The notes under the pieces were generated by a model. The model did not search any database. It saw only the letters and a program-made list of their open reading frames with translations, and had not been told where the DNA came from. From NCBI GenBank assembly GCA_920105625.2, contig OV050032.1, positions 200,728,258-200,792,257 of the forward strand: a DNA stretch of 64,000 nt, in the 5' to 3' direction. Of this stretch, positions 20,074 through 31,601 are shown in pieces; within the stretch, counting starts at the first letter, position 1; each line of letters opens with the position of its first letter. Both the position numbers and the translations under genes were made by a program. This stretch comes from Clusia tigrina. Lineage: Eukaryota > Arthropoda > Insecta > Diptera > Clusiidae.

Positions 20074-21256
20074 CACTCACACAGTATTAACTCCATGAAT
20101 ATAGCCACTGTCTATCAAGCAGCACCAGTATCCCTGCTTAGTGCATTAGGTCGACTCTGGGGGAACACGCAACCATGTTTGCGTTCCTTCTTCCTTCGCT
20201 GCTGTGGCGTATTCTACGCGTAAAGCATATTGGAGCCAGTGCAACGCGGTTGCCACAAAATGCAAAGCCACACATGCCCCCCTCCCCGGCCGGAGGAGAG
20301 GAGTATCATTGACAAGGCAACAGATGCATTTACCATGCTAATTCAATCAATGGCAACGCTTAATCTCCTCGTGAGTCGTTGCATGTGGCTGAGTGTGCGG
20401 ATCATGTGTACGTGTGGTCGCACTGATGTGTGAGAGCGTTAAGGACACAGTCACACACGAACACACCCACCCACACACACACACACAGCTGCAACATGGC
20501 GTTTTCATTGTGCACACCGAGCACATCACGTATACGCACCGCATGCTGACAATGCAGCAACACCGCTAAGCACCAAAGGGGCAGTGAGGGGGAGAGCAGC
20601 GACGACACCCCAAGCGATTCTCAAGTGTCAACATTCACGCCAACTGCCACAAGCGACACTGAAAGCGAAAGTGTTGGCTGCAGCAGTGGGGTTGGGGTTG
20701 GTGTTCAGCTAAATGTGCAATGCTCGAGGAAGGCACGGACGCTTTGCTCTGGCCTGGTGTGGTGCACGCGCCATCCGTCATATTCTCGGGTATTTGCGTT
20801 CCATTTAATTCAATTGCAAATTTGTTTATTGATACCTTCGCCGCCACACCACGCCGCGATAGCAACAGCCAGAACGAACTGCTCCCCCCGGTATGTGCCC
20901 CCCTCTCGTGGTGCAGCGAGCGGGTGACAAATTGTAATGGAATAGTGCCGAGAAAGGGAAAAGACGAGAGTATTGTTTAAGCCACACAATTGAGTCGATC
21001 AGGGGAGCCTTACGGACGTATGAGCATGCACGTAAATTGACTTCATGGAGTCACTCACAGTGGTAGCCACACATGGCGGAGCAGTGGTGATGGGCATGGC
21101 GTCACTATATTCATGAATGGAATGTGGAATGTTTTCACCATTGATGCGAATACGGGGCACGTATCCTTAGGCGAAATGTTAAGTGGGCACATTAAGCTTC
21201 ATTGAGATTTATCTTCCACTTGTTAGGCCACTGCTCAATAGACAGTACCAGGATTA
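20074..21256. other. No gene recognised
   Basis: GC-richer unique-looking sequence with short CA runs (20457-20490). No domain or convincing exon was identified. Confidence 0.4.
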
Positions 21257-21390
21257 GAGATGGTAGCTGCTTGTTCGCAGTGTGGCGGTATCATCGGCAA
21301 AGGTGAATATAGCGGTATGATCGGAAGTGGGCATGTCAGTCGCAAAAAGCAAATACAGCAGTGATCCAAGTAATACTCTTGGGTCACGCA
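21257..21390 (-). pseudogene. LINE reverse transcriptase fragment
   Basis: The minus strand reads LLGSLLYLLFATDMPTSD then IFTFADDTA, which matches the RT core of Jockey/R1-type LINEs: the 'QGSVLGPLLY' region followed by the FADD catalytic box. About 45 residues remain with no flanking RT sequence. It abuts a plus-strand RNase H fragment, so the two come from different insertions or a rearrangement. Confidence 0.75.
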
Positions 21391-21515
21391 ACAAGCTGAT
21401 GGGTTCCAGGACATACTGCCATAGAAGGGAACAGATTGCCGACAAACTAGCGACGAAGGGGGCTTTAGCTCCCTCTATTGGCCCAAACCCCTTCTGTGGT
21501 GTAAAGGACACTAGG
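21390..21515 (+). pseudogene. LINE RNase H fragment
   Basis: The plus strand reads REQIADKLATKGA and then GPNPFCGVK, matching the ADxLARxGA and GPEPFCG motifs at the end of RNase H domains in fly LINEs. The preceding GHTGIEGN-type motif is present but frame-broken. A second diverged copy of the same region lies at 23310-23400. Confidence 0.65.
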
Positions 21516-21672
21516 ACGGTACAACAGTGAAGCCTTTTGAGTGGATAGTGAAGCCTATTGAGTTACGTGTGTGGTGGATAAATATGCGGCTTCTTTTAAA
21601 ACATTCACAAGGCCATTCAAAAGTCGATATCACGATGATCTTTCAGGGAGGCTTTATAGTTAATATGAGCAC

Positions 21673-21945
21673 TTATCTAGTGCATCTATTTGTCCGATGA
21701 GTAGAGTTGGAATTAGAGGACTCTGATGACGTTTTCAGATGAATGAAGGCTGGCGACTGGTCAGACGAAAGATCAAAAGAAGTCTCAGCGGTAATGTGGT
21801 CCCTTTTTATGTTTCTAAACACACCAAAGTGTATGAGGTCTAGTCGTTTATTGATATCAGATGGCCAGTAAGTTGGCTCCCCGGTTGATATAACCTCTAG
21901 ACTCAATTTACTTATGGCATCATAAAGTTCTCTACCTTTCAGCAT
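21673..21945 (-). pseudogene. Jockey-type LINE endonuclease fragment
   Basis: An open stretch of about 90 codons reads KGRELYDAISK, STGEPTYWPSD, LDLIHFGVFRNI and FDLSSDQSPAFI in order. This is the C-terminal half of the Jockey-clade endonuclease (canonical PTYWP and LSSDHSP). The catalytic His of SDHSP is Gln here, and both ends are truncated, so it is a relic. Confidence 0.8.
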
Positions 21946-21959
21946 TGTCCACCATCGAT

Positions 21960-23300
21960 GCTTGTTGATAAAATGGAGGCTTTTTATGTTTTTTTCATTC
22001 CTATTTTCACTCCAATTGAGTGACGTTGTGCAATGCTCTCTGAACTGACTCTGCTATTAAACTGAACACATGTCCTTCTATGGAGTGTCTCCTCCAAGCT
22101 TCCAACAGGCTCCCACCCCCGGCTCCCCCGGAGTCCCCCTTCCTTTCCCGTATATAAAGCAAGCCGTGATTACTGCTCCTACTGCGGCATAATTAAAATT
22201 TCACTTATGTATTTCTTCTTATGATCGACAATAAGGTCGAAGTAATTATCGCATCACCAGCAATCGGGCATGATAAAAGGAAACCCTCAAACACTCAAAC
22301 ACACACACGCCCCCATTGGGAGGTGTTCACGTTAATTGCACACCAGCGAAGTGACTGAAGTGATGAATGAAGTGTGGAAATGTAAAAATTGTTTGTTAAA
22401 TTGAAAACGAAATGAAAATGACGTCCGTGAGAGCTGAAATTTGAGCCCAATTAAAAATCACTTAAAAGCAACATTGCAGCTGCCCGTAGCAATAGCAGCA
22501 ACCACAGCAACAACCACAGCAGCAGCAGCAGCAACAGCAACAACAACAACCGCAGTCAGAAAAATTTGCTGACTAAGTTGGGAACAAGTTTGCGCGCGCA
22601 ACTCAATTTGAATGCGAGCTCGTCTGAGAATTGAGACACAAATTGTTATTTATTGGCAGCGGTTTTGGGCCGCCCTGATGGAGCAGCAGTGGCGACGGTG
22701 GCGGGGGCTACGCTGCAACGCCGCCGCTCTCGTATGTGGGCAATTTGTCAAATTAATCAAAAACGCAGCGTTGCATTTTAAGTAGGATCATAAAAGTGCG
22801 CATGTTGTGCGTAATTAATTGCATTACTTGTGTGGGGCTGAGTGTGTGTGTGTGTGTGTGTGCATGTAGTGAGTGAGTGTATGTGTGTGAGTGTGTGAGT
22901 GACTGGGCGAATGTGTTGGCAAGTTTAATTTATACGCTTCAGTCAAAGTGTTGATTGAGCACACGCATTCAACTTCACACAGAGTAATTGGTGGAATTCA
23001 TTTGCAGTTTTCCGCTGTAAGCGACTTACATAGCAAGCAGAATGGGGGATGGACAAAAGGGGAGTGGTCATATGATGGACCAAGCACTAGCGGCAAATGT
23101 TCAAAAGAAAATTCCAACTATAAAAGTAGAGGAAGGAAAATGATTCCTTTTGTAGAAGAATTTCCATCAATTGCTCGTTGAAAACACAACGGAAAGATCT
23201 CAAGGGACGGAAAGTGATACAGTGTAGCTACGAACCTGAGGAATATTTCCACTTATCAGGAGTTCACTTAAGATGCAACCTATTAAACAAGAAATGCCTT
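21960..23300. other. No gene recognised; CAG/CAA and GT simple repeats
   Basis: 22490-22555 is a CAG/CAACAA run and 22834-22910 a GT/GAGT run. No supported exon. A short open frame at 22948-23181 has no recognisable content. Confidence 0.4.
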
Positions 23301-23309
23301 CAAAGTATG

Positions 23310-23805
23310 TTGGGTTCCAGGACATACTGGCATAGAACGGAACAGATTGCCGACAAACTTGCTAGGAAGGTGGCTGCAGCACCCAAAACCCTTCTGTGGT
23401 GTAGGAAAAGGGTACTTAGGATTGATGAGGTACACCTTAGGCAAAAGCACTGGGTAGACATACCGGGTCTAAGGGTATCAGAGGGACATACCAGCTAAAA
23501 AGATTCGCATCGCTCATCAATCTCCCTAAGAATAATCTTAGGATGATGACAGGCCTGCTCACAGAACACTGTAAACTGAACTCACATATGGTGAGGATGG
23601 GGGTCACCTCAGAAGTTTCTTGCAGATTCTGGATGGAGGAAGAGGAGGCGTCCTTGCATGTGCTGACACAATGTCCGCATCTCTCTAAGAACAGTCTTAG
23701 AATGATGGCTCACAGGATCACAGGATACTGTAAATATGAACTAACGGACGGCTCCTGCAGCTTCTGCATGGAGGAAGAGGAGGCGCCCTTGCATGTGGAA
23801 CTTTA
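23310..23805 (+). pseudogene. LINE ORF2 C-terminal relic (RNase H and cysteine tail)
   Basis: First the plus strand reads TEQIADKLARKVA, a decayed RNase H end, then after a break LTEHCKLNSHMVRMG, CRFWMEEEEASLHVLTQCP. The latter matches the GHCxLNxHxxRMG...CRFCxEExETxxHVLxxCP tail of RNase H-bearing fly LINEs. The cysteine tail is present twice: a second, partly duplicated copy reads CSFCMEEEEAPLHV at about 23757-23800. Confidence 0.7.
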
Positions 23806-24360
23806 AGAAAAATCCTCAATACTTCTTCTACATTATTATAACCGATTTTATATATATGGTATATATATATAGAACACATAGGAAACTATGAAGAGTGATC
23901 GGCTGATTTGCTATAACCCCCCAACAGAAACACTAATTCCAACACAGTAACGATTGGCAGGCAACCTACTTCAAAGACTCGACTGTACCATGACTTCTCG
24001 CTCGCCCTTCACTCATCATCAACGCTGAAAACGAGAGGAATCCTATATGCGTATCAGCATCAGTGAAAACTGCTCCAAGGCAGACCACATCCAGAAGACC
24101 TCGATTTTCCACTGGCGAGCAAAGCGAGTTTGCCACTTCTAAGAAATGAAAGTTCTTAGATCAGCAGAACTGATCCGGTCCACTGAAATTGCAGACCGCA
24201 TATTCACGTACCCAGCTTCAACTGAGGAAACCATATAAAAACTCTATACAACCTCTATACAAAATGCTTTAGAGAGTTATAGCCACAATGTTATACAGAT
24301 CAGTGTGCGAGTAGCATGTAACTCCAATAAGGATACTGACTTAAATCTAGGGAAACAACT
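23806..24360. other. No gene recognised
   Basis: Unassigned sequence with a short TATATA patch near 23860-23875. Confidence 0.4.
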
Positions 24361-26278
24361 TATGAAGCGTTAGGATGTTTCTTATACAGGAAATAGCTCT
24401 GGAACAGTTTTAAGAACCCTTGTAACAGTTTTCAGTAACTCTATAAGAGTTTCTATAACTCTTGTTGTAGTTTTTAGAACTCTTGTAGCAGGCCAAGAAG
24501 TTTTATAATATTTTTAATAATTCTATAACAGTTTCAAATACTCTTGTAATCGTTTTAATAACTCTTTAAGAGTTTTAATACTTCTATAAGAGTTTTAATA
24601 CTTCTATAAGAGTTTTAATACTTCTATAAGAGTTTTAATAACTCTGTAACAAGTGTCAATAACTGCAAAATAGTTTTAATAGATCTATAACAAGTTTCAA
24701 TAACTCTAAAATAGTTTTAGTAACTGTGCAACAAATTTCAATAACTCTATAACAGTTTTAAGAACATTCATAATAACTTTAATAACGCTGAAACTGTTTT
24801 AAGACCTTAAGAATATTTTTGATAACTCTTATAACAATTTGAATAACTGTCTAACTGGTTTGTAGCAGTTTTATGAAAGCTTGCTACAATTTTAAAAACT
24901 TTTGTAAGAATTCTAATAACTATGTAACAGTCTTAAGACCTCTGTAACAGTCTTAAGACCTCTGTAAAAGTCTTAAGATCTCTGTAATAGTTTTAGCAGC
25001 ATTTATAATAGTTTTAATAACTCTTTAACAGTTTTAACAGCGCTTGTTACAGTTTTAATAGCACTAGTAACAGTTATAGGAACTCTATAACTGTTTTAAT
25101 AATTATGTAACTATTTTAATAACTTTATAACAAGTTTTAATAACCCTGGCCACATTTTAAATAAATATTACAACCGTTTTAAGGACTCTGTAATAGTTTG
25201 AAGGACTCTTATAATAGCTTTACTCAATAACAGTTTTAGGAACTCTTACTGCAATTTAAAAAAATATATATAATTCTGTAACTGTTTTAAGAACATTTAT
25301 AATAGTTTTAATAACTCTATAACAGTTTTAAGAACTTTTCGTACAGTTTTAAGATCTCTTGTAACAGTTTTAGGAACTCGATAACTGTTTTAATTAATAT
25401 GTTACATTTTTAATACCTTTATAATAAGCTTCAATAACTTTTTTAATACCTTTATAATAAGTTTCAATAACTCTTATAACATTTTTATTAACTCTGTAAC
25501 AGTTTTGAGAACATTTATAATAGTTTTAATAACTCTAGAACAGTTTTCGTAACTCTCCCTACAATTTTAAGAGCTCTTGTTACAATTTTAATAATTCTAT
25601 AACTGTTGTAGTAACTCTGTAACAAGTTTCAATAGCTCTGTAAGAGTTTCAATAACTCTTTCAATAGTTTTTATAACTCTGTAACAGTTTTAAAACCTCT
25701 ATACATATTTCAATAACTTTTGTAACAGTTTTAAGACCTCTGTAACTATTGGAATAAAATTTGTAACTGTTTTAAGACCTCTATAACTATTTCAATAACA
25801 TTTGCAACAGTTTTAAGACCTCTATAACTATTTGAATAAAATTTGTAACTGTTTTAAGACCTCTATAACTATTTCAATAACATTTGTAACAGTTTTAAGA
25901 CCTCTATACATATTTCAATAACATTTGCAACAGTTTTAAGAGCTCTATAACTATTTCAATAACATTTGTAACAGTTTTAAGACCTCTATAACTATTTCTA
26001 TAACATTTGTAACAGTTTTAAGACCTCTATAAAGATTTCAATATCATTTGCAACAGTTTTAAGACCTCTATAAATATTTCAATAGCATTTGTAACAGTTT
26101 TAAGACCTCTATAAATATTTCAATATCATTTGCAACAGTTTTAAGACCTCTATAACTATTTGAATAGCATTTGTAACAGTCTTAAGACCTCTATAACTAT
26201 TTCAATAGCATTTGTAACCGTTTTAAGAACTCTATAATTATTTCAATAACATTTGTAACAGTTTTAAGACCTCTATAA
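24360..26278. repeat. Degenerate minisatellite, left part (20-21 bp and 41 bp units)
   Basis: Phrases such as GTAACAGTTTTAATAACTCT repeat throughout. From about 25680 on, the array becomes regular with a 41-bp unit that starts ACAGTTTTAAGACCTCTATA (for example at 25930 and 25971). The array is interrupted by the LTR element at 26279 and resumes at 31947 in the same register. Confidence 0.9.
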
Positions 26279-26587
26279 TGTAGTAATATTTATATAATTA
26301 GTCTGTAAGTTATTATTCACATCTTGTATATATTTTCATAATTAGTCTGTAAGTTATTATTCACATCTTGTATATATTTTCATAATTAGTCTGTAAGTTA
26401 TTCAAACCCTGTATATATTCAAATAAGATATAAGCAGTCGCTGAATGTGCACATTAAGCGATTCTGCACATTAAGCGAGTCTGCACATTAAGCCGCTACA
26501 TGGCGTGCTAGCAACAGCGTTGGCGTTGTAAGCATGATTAATAAAGTATAACTCAACCAGGCAAGTGGTGTTTTATTGTGTGCTACA
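26279..26587 (+). repeat. 5' LTR of the gag-pol element
   Basis: 309 bp. It contains 2.5 copies of a 47-bp block starting ATAATTAGTCTGTAAGTTAT, a TATAAG box near 26429, three copies of a short TGCACATTAAGC block, and AATAAA at 26540-26545. Confidence 0.95.
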
Positions 26588-26593
26588 TATATT

Positions 26594-26605
26594 CAGAAGT
26601 GGGAT
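26594..26605 (+). promoter_or_regulatory. Primer binding site, tRNA-Leu type
   Basis: CAGAAGTGGGAT begins seven bases after the LTR. It is complementary to the ATCCCACTTCTG 3' region of tRNA-Leu as I recall it. The expected TGGTGT before it is replaced by TATATT, so the match starts a few bases inside the usual position. Confidence 0.6.
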
Positions 26606-26890
26606 GATTATCCAAAAAGCCACAAAATTTGATTAAAAACTAAAAAAGTTTTATGGACAAAACGATCGCATAAAAATTTATCAAAAGCGAAAAAAAAATT
26701 GTTTGTGCAAAGTGTGCAAAATTTCTAATTTAAAATTATATAACAATAATTGCTTAAGCCACATTCGCGTTATTGTGAACAACGCCGGCAAAATAAATAA
26801 AATAGCCCGTGCAACGAAAAAGAGTCAAACGCGTCAGCAGCACCACGTTCGAACATTTTGAAGCAGCCCCGATTTTCGTTAAGCAGCAAC

Positions 26891-29800
26891 ATGAACAATC
26901 AAATTGCGCCGGGTCAGTACACTGTACCGCAGCTACGTCGTTGGCTGCAAGAACTTGGGTTGCCGTCAAGTGGCACTAAGGCGACATTGATTTTACGAAT
27001 CAATACTGTGCCGTCTGATCAGCGTGGCGAGTGCCCGGTTGATGGTGGCAACGGGGCGGACAGCAGCGACGAGGAACAATATGGTGAAGAAGAACGAAAT
27101 AGCAACGAAGAGCAACGAGGCAACGACGGCATTGAAGTCTGCGCAGCTGATGTCCATTCAAATGCAGAAACAATACATGCTAATGACAACGAAAATTTAA
27201 AGAGAGAAGTCGAGCTGCTGAAACGCGAAAAAGCAATACTTGAAAAAGAAAATATTTTATTCAAAAGGGAAATTATGCTGATGAACGAAATGCAACATAA
27301 ATTGTCAAACGAAGTTGCCAAAAATGCAAATTCAAAAAATGTGTGTTACGCAGCCTCAGCAGTTGCAGTGAGCAAGATCGCAACAATGACACCTACAGTA
27401 GCAGCAGCAGCTTCGGAGAGCGCGATATCAGCAAACATAGAAAAATCGTCAACGTGTGGCGCTGAATCGGTTGTCAACATGACAGTGTCGTTTAACATAA
27501 TAAAAGACATGTTGCCTGAGTTTGAGGGAGGCGAAAATGTTGACATATGGATTTCGCAACTTAAAAGCCTACGCGATGTTTACAACGTAAACGATTCAAT
27601 GTTGCGTGCGCTGCTTATTAGCAAAATAAAGGGTAAAGCACAGGCTTGGCTATATTCAAAACCAAGTTTTGTTGCTGAAAGCGTAGACAACTTGTTGTAC
27701 GAAATACAAACATTTTTCGGAACAAAAGAAAATAAATTGATACTGCGACGAAAATTTGAAGCCAGGAAATGGAATCCAACTGAATGTTTTGCGGACTACT
27801 ATGGCGAAAAGATTGTGTTGGCCAACAAAGTACGAATAGAAGAAGACGAACTATTGGATCATATAATTGAGGGCATTCCAGATACTCAACTGAAGGTGCA
27901 AGCCAGTGTCCAGTGTTTTTCTACAAAGGAACAGCTGCTGCAAGCGTTCGCAAATGTACAACTTAAACAGCGTATGTTTACGACTGTCAAGCGGAATAAT
28001 TCTGGAGGGCAACAAAAATTGGCGGTGCGCTGCTACAATTGTAATTCAATGGGGCATCTGGCAGCAGAGTGCAACAAACCAAAAAGAGAAGTGGGTGCCT
28101 GCTTCGGCTGCGGCAGTATGAGTCATCAGGTAGTGGCTTGTCCGGAACGGAAGAGGGCCGTTAATTTTCTGCAGCAAAACGAATATGTAAGGTGTTTTAA
28201 ATTTTATATCAAATATAAGAATAACGAATTTGTATTACCCTTAGAATGCCTAATAGACTCAGGAAGCCCGATTAGCTTCGTAAAGAAATGCTGCGCCGAA
28301 AATAAATTTAAAATAAGTGAATTTTTGCCTCATAATTTAAGTTATTTTGGAATTAATAATTGTAAACTGAACATTTTTGGGACAATTGAATGTCATTTAA
28401 TTTTTCATAATAAAAGTACTGTGTTGAAATTAATCGTTGTTGCTGATGAGTCTATGGGTTATGAAGTGGTTTTAGGAAGAGATTATTTAAGAGCTTGTAA
28501 CTTAAAGTTGATTTCAGAAATGGAAATTGAAAGGTTGTGTGGAAAACGTAATGAAAGCTTAACATGCGATACTGTTTTTAAAATTCAAAATAAAAAAAAA
28601 ATCGAAGAATGTTATAAAATCGAACGGGCTAGTAATTCTAATTTTATTTCTAAAATAGAAATTGATAATTTATTTGCGAAATGTAAAGAAAAAATAAAAT
28701 GTGATGGTAATTTTAAAATTGATAGTCAAAAAGAAATCGAAAAATGTTATGAAATAGAAAAAGAAGAAATTGAAAAACAAAATGAATTGGAAAAAAGTGA
28801 CTTTAAAGTAGAAGATAAAATTGAGAAGAATACAAAAATAGATAGGCAGAAATTAACAGAAAATAAAGAAATGTTTGATGAGTCACTTTTGTTAGTTGAT
28901 AATTTTGTTGAAAATGAAATAAATTTAAGTATTGGTGACAATGTAAGCTATTCAGCGAAAAAGCAGTTTGAAGAAATTTTTAATTTGTATTATTTAAAAC
29001 CTGATCGTCCTAATGAACCATTGGTGAAGTGCGAAATGAAATTAGTGCTAGAAAATGCAAAGCCCTTTAATTGTCCTCCTAGGCGACTCTCATATACAGA
29101 AAAGGCAGAGCTGCAGAAATTATTAGATGAATATTTGAATAAAGGTTATATAAAAACTAGCGAGTCAGAATTTGTTTCACCAATTGTATTAGTTCGAAAA
29201 AAAACTGGTGATTTACGAATGTGTATTGACTATCGCACATTAAATAAGGTGACATTTAAAGATAACTATCCGATCCCTCTTATCGACGATTTGTTAGACA
29301 GGCTGGCAAAGAAGAAATTATTCACAAAATTAGATTTAAAGAATGGATTTTTTCACGTGTACATGCAAACTGATTCAGTAAAATTTACTTCTTTCATTAC
29401 CCCATTAGGACAGTTCGAGTTTTTAAGAATGCCGTTTGGGCTAAAAAATGCCCCTTCGACATTTCAGAGATTCGTTAGTAAAATTTTTGCTGATATGATA
29501 CGTGAGGACAAATTGATTGTATATCTAGATGATATAATGATAGCAACCGAAAATTTATCCGAACATTTAGAAATATTAACTGAAGTTTTTAAGCGATTAG
29601 TTGATAATAAACTAGAACTGAGACTAGATAAATGTGAATTTCTGCAATCAAGTGTGAAGTATTTAGGTTACACGATAACGGGAGAAGGAATAAAAGCTGA
29701 TGAAAAGGGTATTGAGGCAGTAAAAAACTTTCCAGTACCACAAAAACTTCACACGGTACAAAGTTTTCTTGGATTGTGTTCTTATTTTAGGAGGTTTATC

Positions 29801-31582
29801 AAGAATTTTTCTGTATTAGCTAAACCATTATATGACTTAACAAAAAAAGATAATAAATTCAATTTTGGACAGAAAGAACTAGAGACTTTTGAGATTCTTA
29901 AGAAAAAATTGATAGAATCACCGATCCTCGCACTGTATGATCCGAAAGCTGTTACAGAATTACACTGTGATGCTAGTTCCATGGGCTACGGAGCCGTTCT
30001 CATGCAAAAAAAGGAAGATGGTAGGTTGCATCCAGTATTTTATTTTTCGAAAAGAACAACTGAAACCGAAGCCAAGTATCATAGTTTTGAGCTTGAAACA
30101 TTGGCTATAATAAACGCTTTACAACGTTTTCGTGTGTATCTTCAGGGTAAACAGTTTAAAATTGTAACGGACTGCAATTCTTTAACAATGACCCTTAATA
30201 AAAAGGAACTTAACCCTAGAATAGCCAGATGGGCTTTAGAATTACAAAATTTCGATTATGTGTTAGAGCATCGTGCCGGTGCTCGCATGCAACATGTAGA
30301 TGCGTTAAGTCGGTGTAATAATGTGTTGGTTTTAGAACCTAACACTTTTGAGGAAAACCTTATCATCTGTCAAGGTAAAGATAAAAAATTGATTGAATTG
30401 CGTGAACATTTGCAAAATTCTGAACATTGTCAATATGAGATGCGAAATGGAGTTATTTATAAAAAAAATAGTGACGGTACAGTTTTGTTTTGTGTCCCAG
30501 AAGATATGGAAAATCATGTCGTTTATAAGTATCACGATGAAATGGGTCATATAGGCATAGATAAAACCAGCGAGCTTATTTCAAAAATCTATTGGTTCCC
30601 TAAAATAAGAGATAAAGTAGCTAAACACATACAAAATTGTTTAAAATGCATTGTTTATTCAACTAAACACGGCCGAGAAGAAGGGTTCCTCCACAATATA
30701 CCTAAGGGAAATTTAGCTTTTGAGGTGGTGCATGTAGACCACTATGGGCCAGTTGACAATTCTCGATCTAAAAAACACATTTTAGTTGTGATTGATGCTT
30801 GTACAAAGTTCGTTAGGCTGTATCCTACTAAAACTACGAATACAAAGGAAGTAATAGAAGCACTTAGTGATTATTTTAGAGCATATAGTCGCCCAAAAAT
30901 TATAATTTCAGATAGAGGAAGTAGTTTTACGTCCGATGAGTTCAGGGAATTTTTAGGAAGACATAATGTACAACACATAAAAGTAGCAACCGCTTCCCCA
31001 CAGGCAAACGGTCAAGTCGAAAGAGTGAATAGGAGTTTGGGACCAATGATAGCAAAATTGACCGATCCTGAAAAGGGACTTCATTGGGATACTGTCTTAG
31101 AAACAGTTGAGTATACACTTAATAATTCAATGCATCGAACAATAAAAGAACATCCAAGTAAAATGCTTTTTGGCATTAAACAGAGAGGAAAAGTGATAGA
31201 TATGTTAGGTGAATGTTTAAATGAAGTCGAACAAGGTAAAGAACAGTTAAGTCATGGGGAATTGCGTGAGAAAGCTGCGTTACATCAAAAACGAGCACAA
31301 GCTTATAATAAACAATATGTAGACAAAAAACGGCAACTACCAAAAAAATATTTTGAGGGAGACTATGTAATGGTCAAAAATTTCGATTCACACGCTGGAG
31401 TTTCTAAAAAATTAATTCCTAAATTTCGAGGGCCGTATAAAATTACAAAAGTTTTGAGACATGATCGATATCTTATCGCAGATGTTGACGGATTCCAACA
31501 ATCACGAACGCCATATAAAGGAGTGTGGGCCGTTGCAAATATTCGTCCATGGTTCAAAGGGAGATCAGGATCAAACGGTTAA
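26891..31582 (+). CDS. gag-pol: Gag-Pol polyprotein with SAP domain
   Basis: 1,563 residues from the ATG at 26891 (an upstream TTG is in frame but less likely). In order: a SAP-like DNA-binding motif (about 10-38), an acidic stretch, a coiled coil (about 100-141), the Gag core, two CCHC knuckles (about 381-417), protease with IDSGSP (about 456), a linker with an internal duplication (about 542-623), RT with YLDD (878-881), RNase H (HCDAS, 1027), an integrase HHCC finger (1215-1253), a DDE triad (about 1283, 1341, 1377) and a GPY motif near 1520. Gag and Pol are fused without frameshift. Everything needed for transposition appears intact. Confidence 0.95.
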   Translation: MNNQIAPGQYTVPQLRRWLQELGLPSSGTKATLILRINTVPSDQRGECPVDGGNGADSSDEEQYGEEERNSNEEQRGNDGIEVCAADVHSNAETIHANDNENLKREVELLKREKAILEKENILFKREIMLMNEMQHKLSNEVAKNANSKNVCYAASAVAVSKIATMTPTVAAAASESAISANIEKSSTCGAESVVNMTVSFNIIKDMLPEFEGGENVDIWISQLKSLRDVYNVNDSMLRALLISKIKGKAQAWLYSKPSFVAESVDNLLYEIQTFFGTKENKLILRRKFEARKWNPTECFADYYGEKIVLANKVRIEEDELLDHIIEGIPDTQLKVQASVQCFSTKEQLLQAFANVQLKQRMFTTVKRNNSGGQQKLAVRCYNCNSMGHLAAECNKPKREVGACFGCGSMSHQVVACPERKRAVNFLQQNEYVRCFKFYIKYKNNEFVLPLECLIDSGSPISFVKKCCAENKFKISEFLPHNLSYFGINNCKLNIFGTIECHLIFHNKSTVLKLIVVADESMGYEVVLGRDYLRACNLKLISEMEIERLCGKRNESLTCDTVFKIQNKKKIEECYKIERASNSNFISKIEIDNLFAKCKEKIKCDGNFKIDSQKEIEKCYEIEKEEIEKQNELEKSDFKVEDKIEKNTKIDRQKLTENKEMFDESLLLVDNFVENEINLSIGDNVSYSAKKQFEEIFNLYYLKPDRPNEPLVKCEMKLVLENAKPFNCPPRRLSYTEKAELQKLLDEYLNKGYIKTSESEFVSPIVLVRKKTGDLRMCIDYRTLNKVTFKDNYPIPLIDDLLDRLAKKKLFTKLDLKNGFFHVYMQTDSVKFTSFITPLGQFEFLRMPFGLKNAPSTFQRFVSKIFADMIREDKLIVYLDDIMIATENLSEHLEILTEVFKRLVDNKLELRLDKCEFLQSSVKYLGYTITGEGIKADEKGIEAVKNFPVPQKLHTVQSFLGLCSYFRRFIKNFSVLAKPLYDLTKKDNKFNFGQKELETFEILKKKLIESPILALYDPKAVTELHCDASSMGYGAVLMQKKEDGRLHPVFYFSKRTTETEAKYHSFELETLAIINALQRFRVYLQGKQFKIVTDCNSLTMTLNKKELNPRIARWALELQNFDYVLEHRAGARMQHVDALSRCNNVLVLEPNTFEENLIICQGKDKKLIELREHLQNSEHCQYEMRNGVIYKKNSDGTVLFCVPEDMENHVVYKYHDEMGHIGIDKTSELISKIYWFPKIRDKVAKHIQNCLKCIVYSTKHGREEGFLHNIPKGNLAFEVVHVDHYGPVDNSRSKKHILVVIDACTKFVRLYPTKTTNTKEVIEALSDYFRAYSRPKIIISDRGSSFTSDEFREFLGRHNVQHIKVATASPQANGQVERVNRSLGPMIAKLTDPEKGLHWDTVLETVEYTLNNSMHRTIKEHPSKMLFGIKQRGKVIDMLGECLNEVEQGKEQLSHGELREKAALHQKRAQAYNKQYVDKKRQLPKKYFEGDYVMVKNFDSHAGVSKKLIPKFRGPYKITKVLRHDRYLIADVDGFQQSRTPYKGVWAVANIRPWFKGRSGSNG

Positions 31583-31601
31583 AGTTGTTTTATATTCATC
31601 T

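Noticed and set aside
26858..26890. Start of the gag-pol ORF at TTG 26858
   Set aside because: The ATG at 26891 directly precedes the SAP-like domain and is a normal start.
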